The position numbers and the translations under genes are program-made. A DNA stretch of 23,446 bases from Perkinsus olseni (Eukaryota; Perkinsozoa; Perkinsida; Perkinsidae), in NCBI GenBank assembly GCA_013115135.1, contig JABANP010000671.1, positions 1-23,446 on the forward strand, read 5' to 3'. The notes below the pieces were generated by a model. The model was not told the DNA's origin and did not search any database. It saw nothing but the letters and a program-made list of their open reading frames with translations. Positions 23,040-23,446 of the stretch are shown piece after piece; positions within the stretch are counted from its first letter, which is position 1, and every line of letters begins with the position of its first letter.

Positions 23040-23323
23040 TGTGACGGTGTGAAGTGGGGTTTCGGCCGGAATCGGGACAGCGCTGCACAATTGTGCACTT
23101 GTGTAGTGCGGGACGGGTGCTTCAAGCTAAGCTTTGCTAGATCGATTACGTTCGTAGCTTCGTAATCAGACGTGGTTGTCCAACTAAGTTGTCTGACGTG
23201 GTTTGTCGACGTATCGTATAGCTCTGGTGACTCGTGTCGCCTTGGGTATTATCTATACGTTTGGTTGCTTCTGAGTTGCAGTACATCTTTTGGGTCGGGT
23301 TCACTACGCGAGTATTCCTGACA
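23040..23323 (+). repeat. 3' LTR of element 2
   Basis: The LTR is 284 bp and identical to 18768-19051 except for two transitions (near 23135 and 23172). Confidence 0.93.
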
Positions 23324-23327
23324 CGGT

Positions 23328-23446
23328 GAGATGGTGCCAACGAGGCAAAACGATCTATCGATTAACTCGTATAGATGCTACTCAAATAACTTGCCGCATT
23401 AAAAAACGAGAGGCTTTGGAAATTCCTCGAAAACTGGATACACGCA
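23328..23446. repeat. Unit 3 resumed after element 2
   Basis: The stretch ACTTGCCGCATTAAAAAACG to the end resembles 10758-10810 of unit 1, which confirms that element 2 split unit 3. The window ends before any type B gene of unit 3 would be reached. Confidence 0.65.

Larger units (their letters stand above)
18768..23323 (+). mobile_element. Element 2: gag-only, non-autonomous LTR retrotransposon
   Basis: The element is 4,556 bp with 284-bp TG...CA LTRs that differ at only two positions by eye, a target duplication, a PBS identical to that of element 1, one intact gag and a polypurine tract. No protease, RT, RNase H or integrase motif occurs in the 2.9 kb after gag. It must borrow these from a relative. 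The near-identical LTRs mean it moved recently. It is inserted in unit 3. Confidence 0.9.

Noticed and set aside
1..23446. CRISPR array, rRNA genes or bacterial operon features
   Set aside because: No regularly spaced identical repeats, no rRNA signatures and no ribosome-binding-site organisation; the region is eukaryotic in character.

Overview
Eukaryotic nuclear DNA, most likely from a protist. Everything resembles a repeat-rich accessory region: two LTR retrotransposons with eukaryotic initiator-tRNA-type primer sites, a hAT-type MITE, and small genes for secreted cysteine-rich peptides. There is no operon structure. A Perkinsus-like alveolate is a guess from general character only; no sequence here fixes the taxon.

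The underlying layer is a diverged tandem segmental duplication with a unit of about 4.6-4.9 kb. Unit 1 covers 1-2229 and 10485 to about 13147. Unit 2 covers about 13150-17700. Unit 3 is 5'-truncated: it starts near 18061, is interrupted at 18767 and resumes at 23328, running off the window end. Each complete unit carries, on the minus strand, two types of tiny secreted Cys-rich peptide gene. Type A is 69 aa with 8 Cys (1880-2089, 15354-15563, and a 3' relic at 18460-18510). Type B is 58 aa with 9 Cys after the signal peptide (15931-16107, and a frameshifted copy at 11505-11667). A and B share one C-terminal module, C-x3-C-K-C-x(8,9)-C-x-C-x-C-P-[YH]-stop. They look like paralogous subfamilies of an effector- or defence-like peptide family that I do not recognise.

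Element 1 (2230-10484) is a full-length Ty3/gypsy-type retrotransposon. It has 288-bp LTRs (TG...CA, about 95.5% identical), a 5-bp target duplication CTTGC, a PBS, gag (frame-broken before the zinc knuckles), a -1 frameshift signal, and an intact pol (PR-RT-RNaseH-IN plus a long Pro/Ser/Thr-rich tail). An extra 3' ORF is broken in part by short tandem duplications, and there are two polypurine tracts. It sits 140 bp upstream of the type A1 start codon.

Element 2 (18768-23323) is a young, gag-only relative with 284-bp LTRs differing at 2 positions. It has the same PBS and leader but no pol, and about 2.9 kb of non-coding cargo full of GGAAATTTCC-type palindromes. It interrupts unit 3.

A 256-bp hAT-like MITE (11053-11308, perfect 8-bp target duplication CTTGTAAC) lies in unit 1. 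All counts and alignments were made by eye, so identities and frequencies are approximate.
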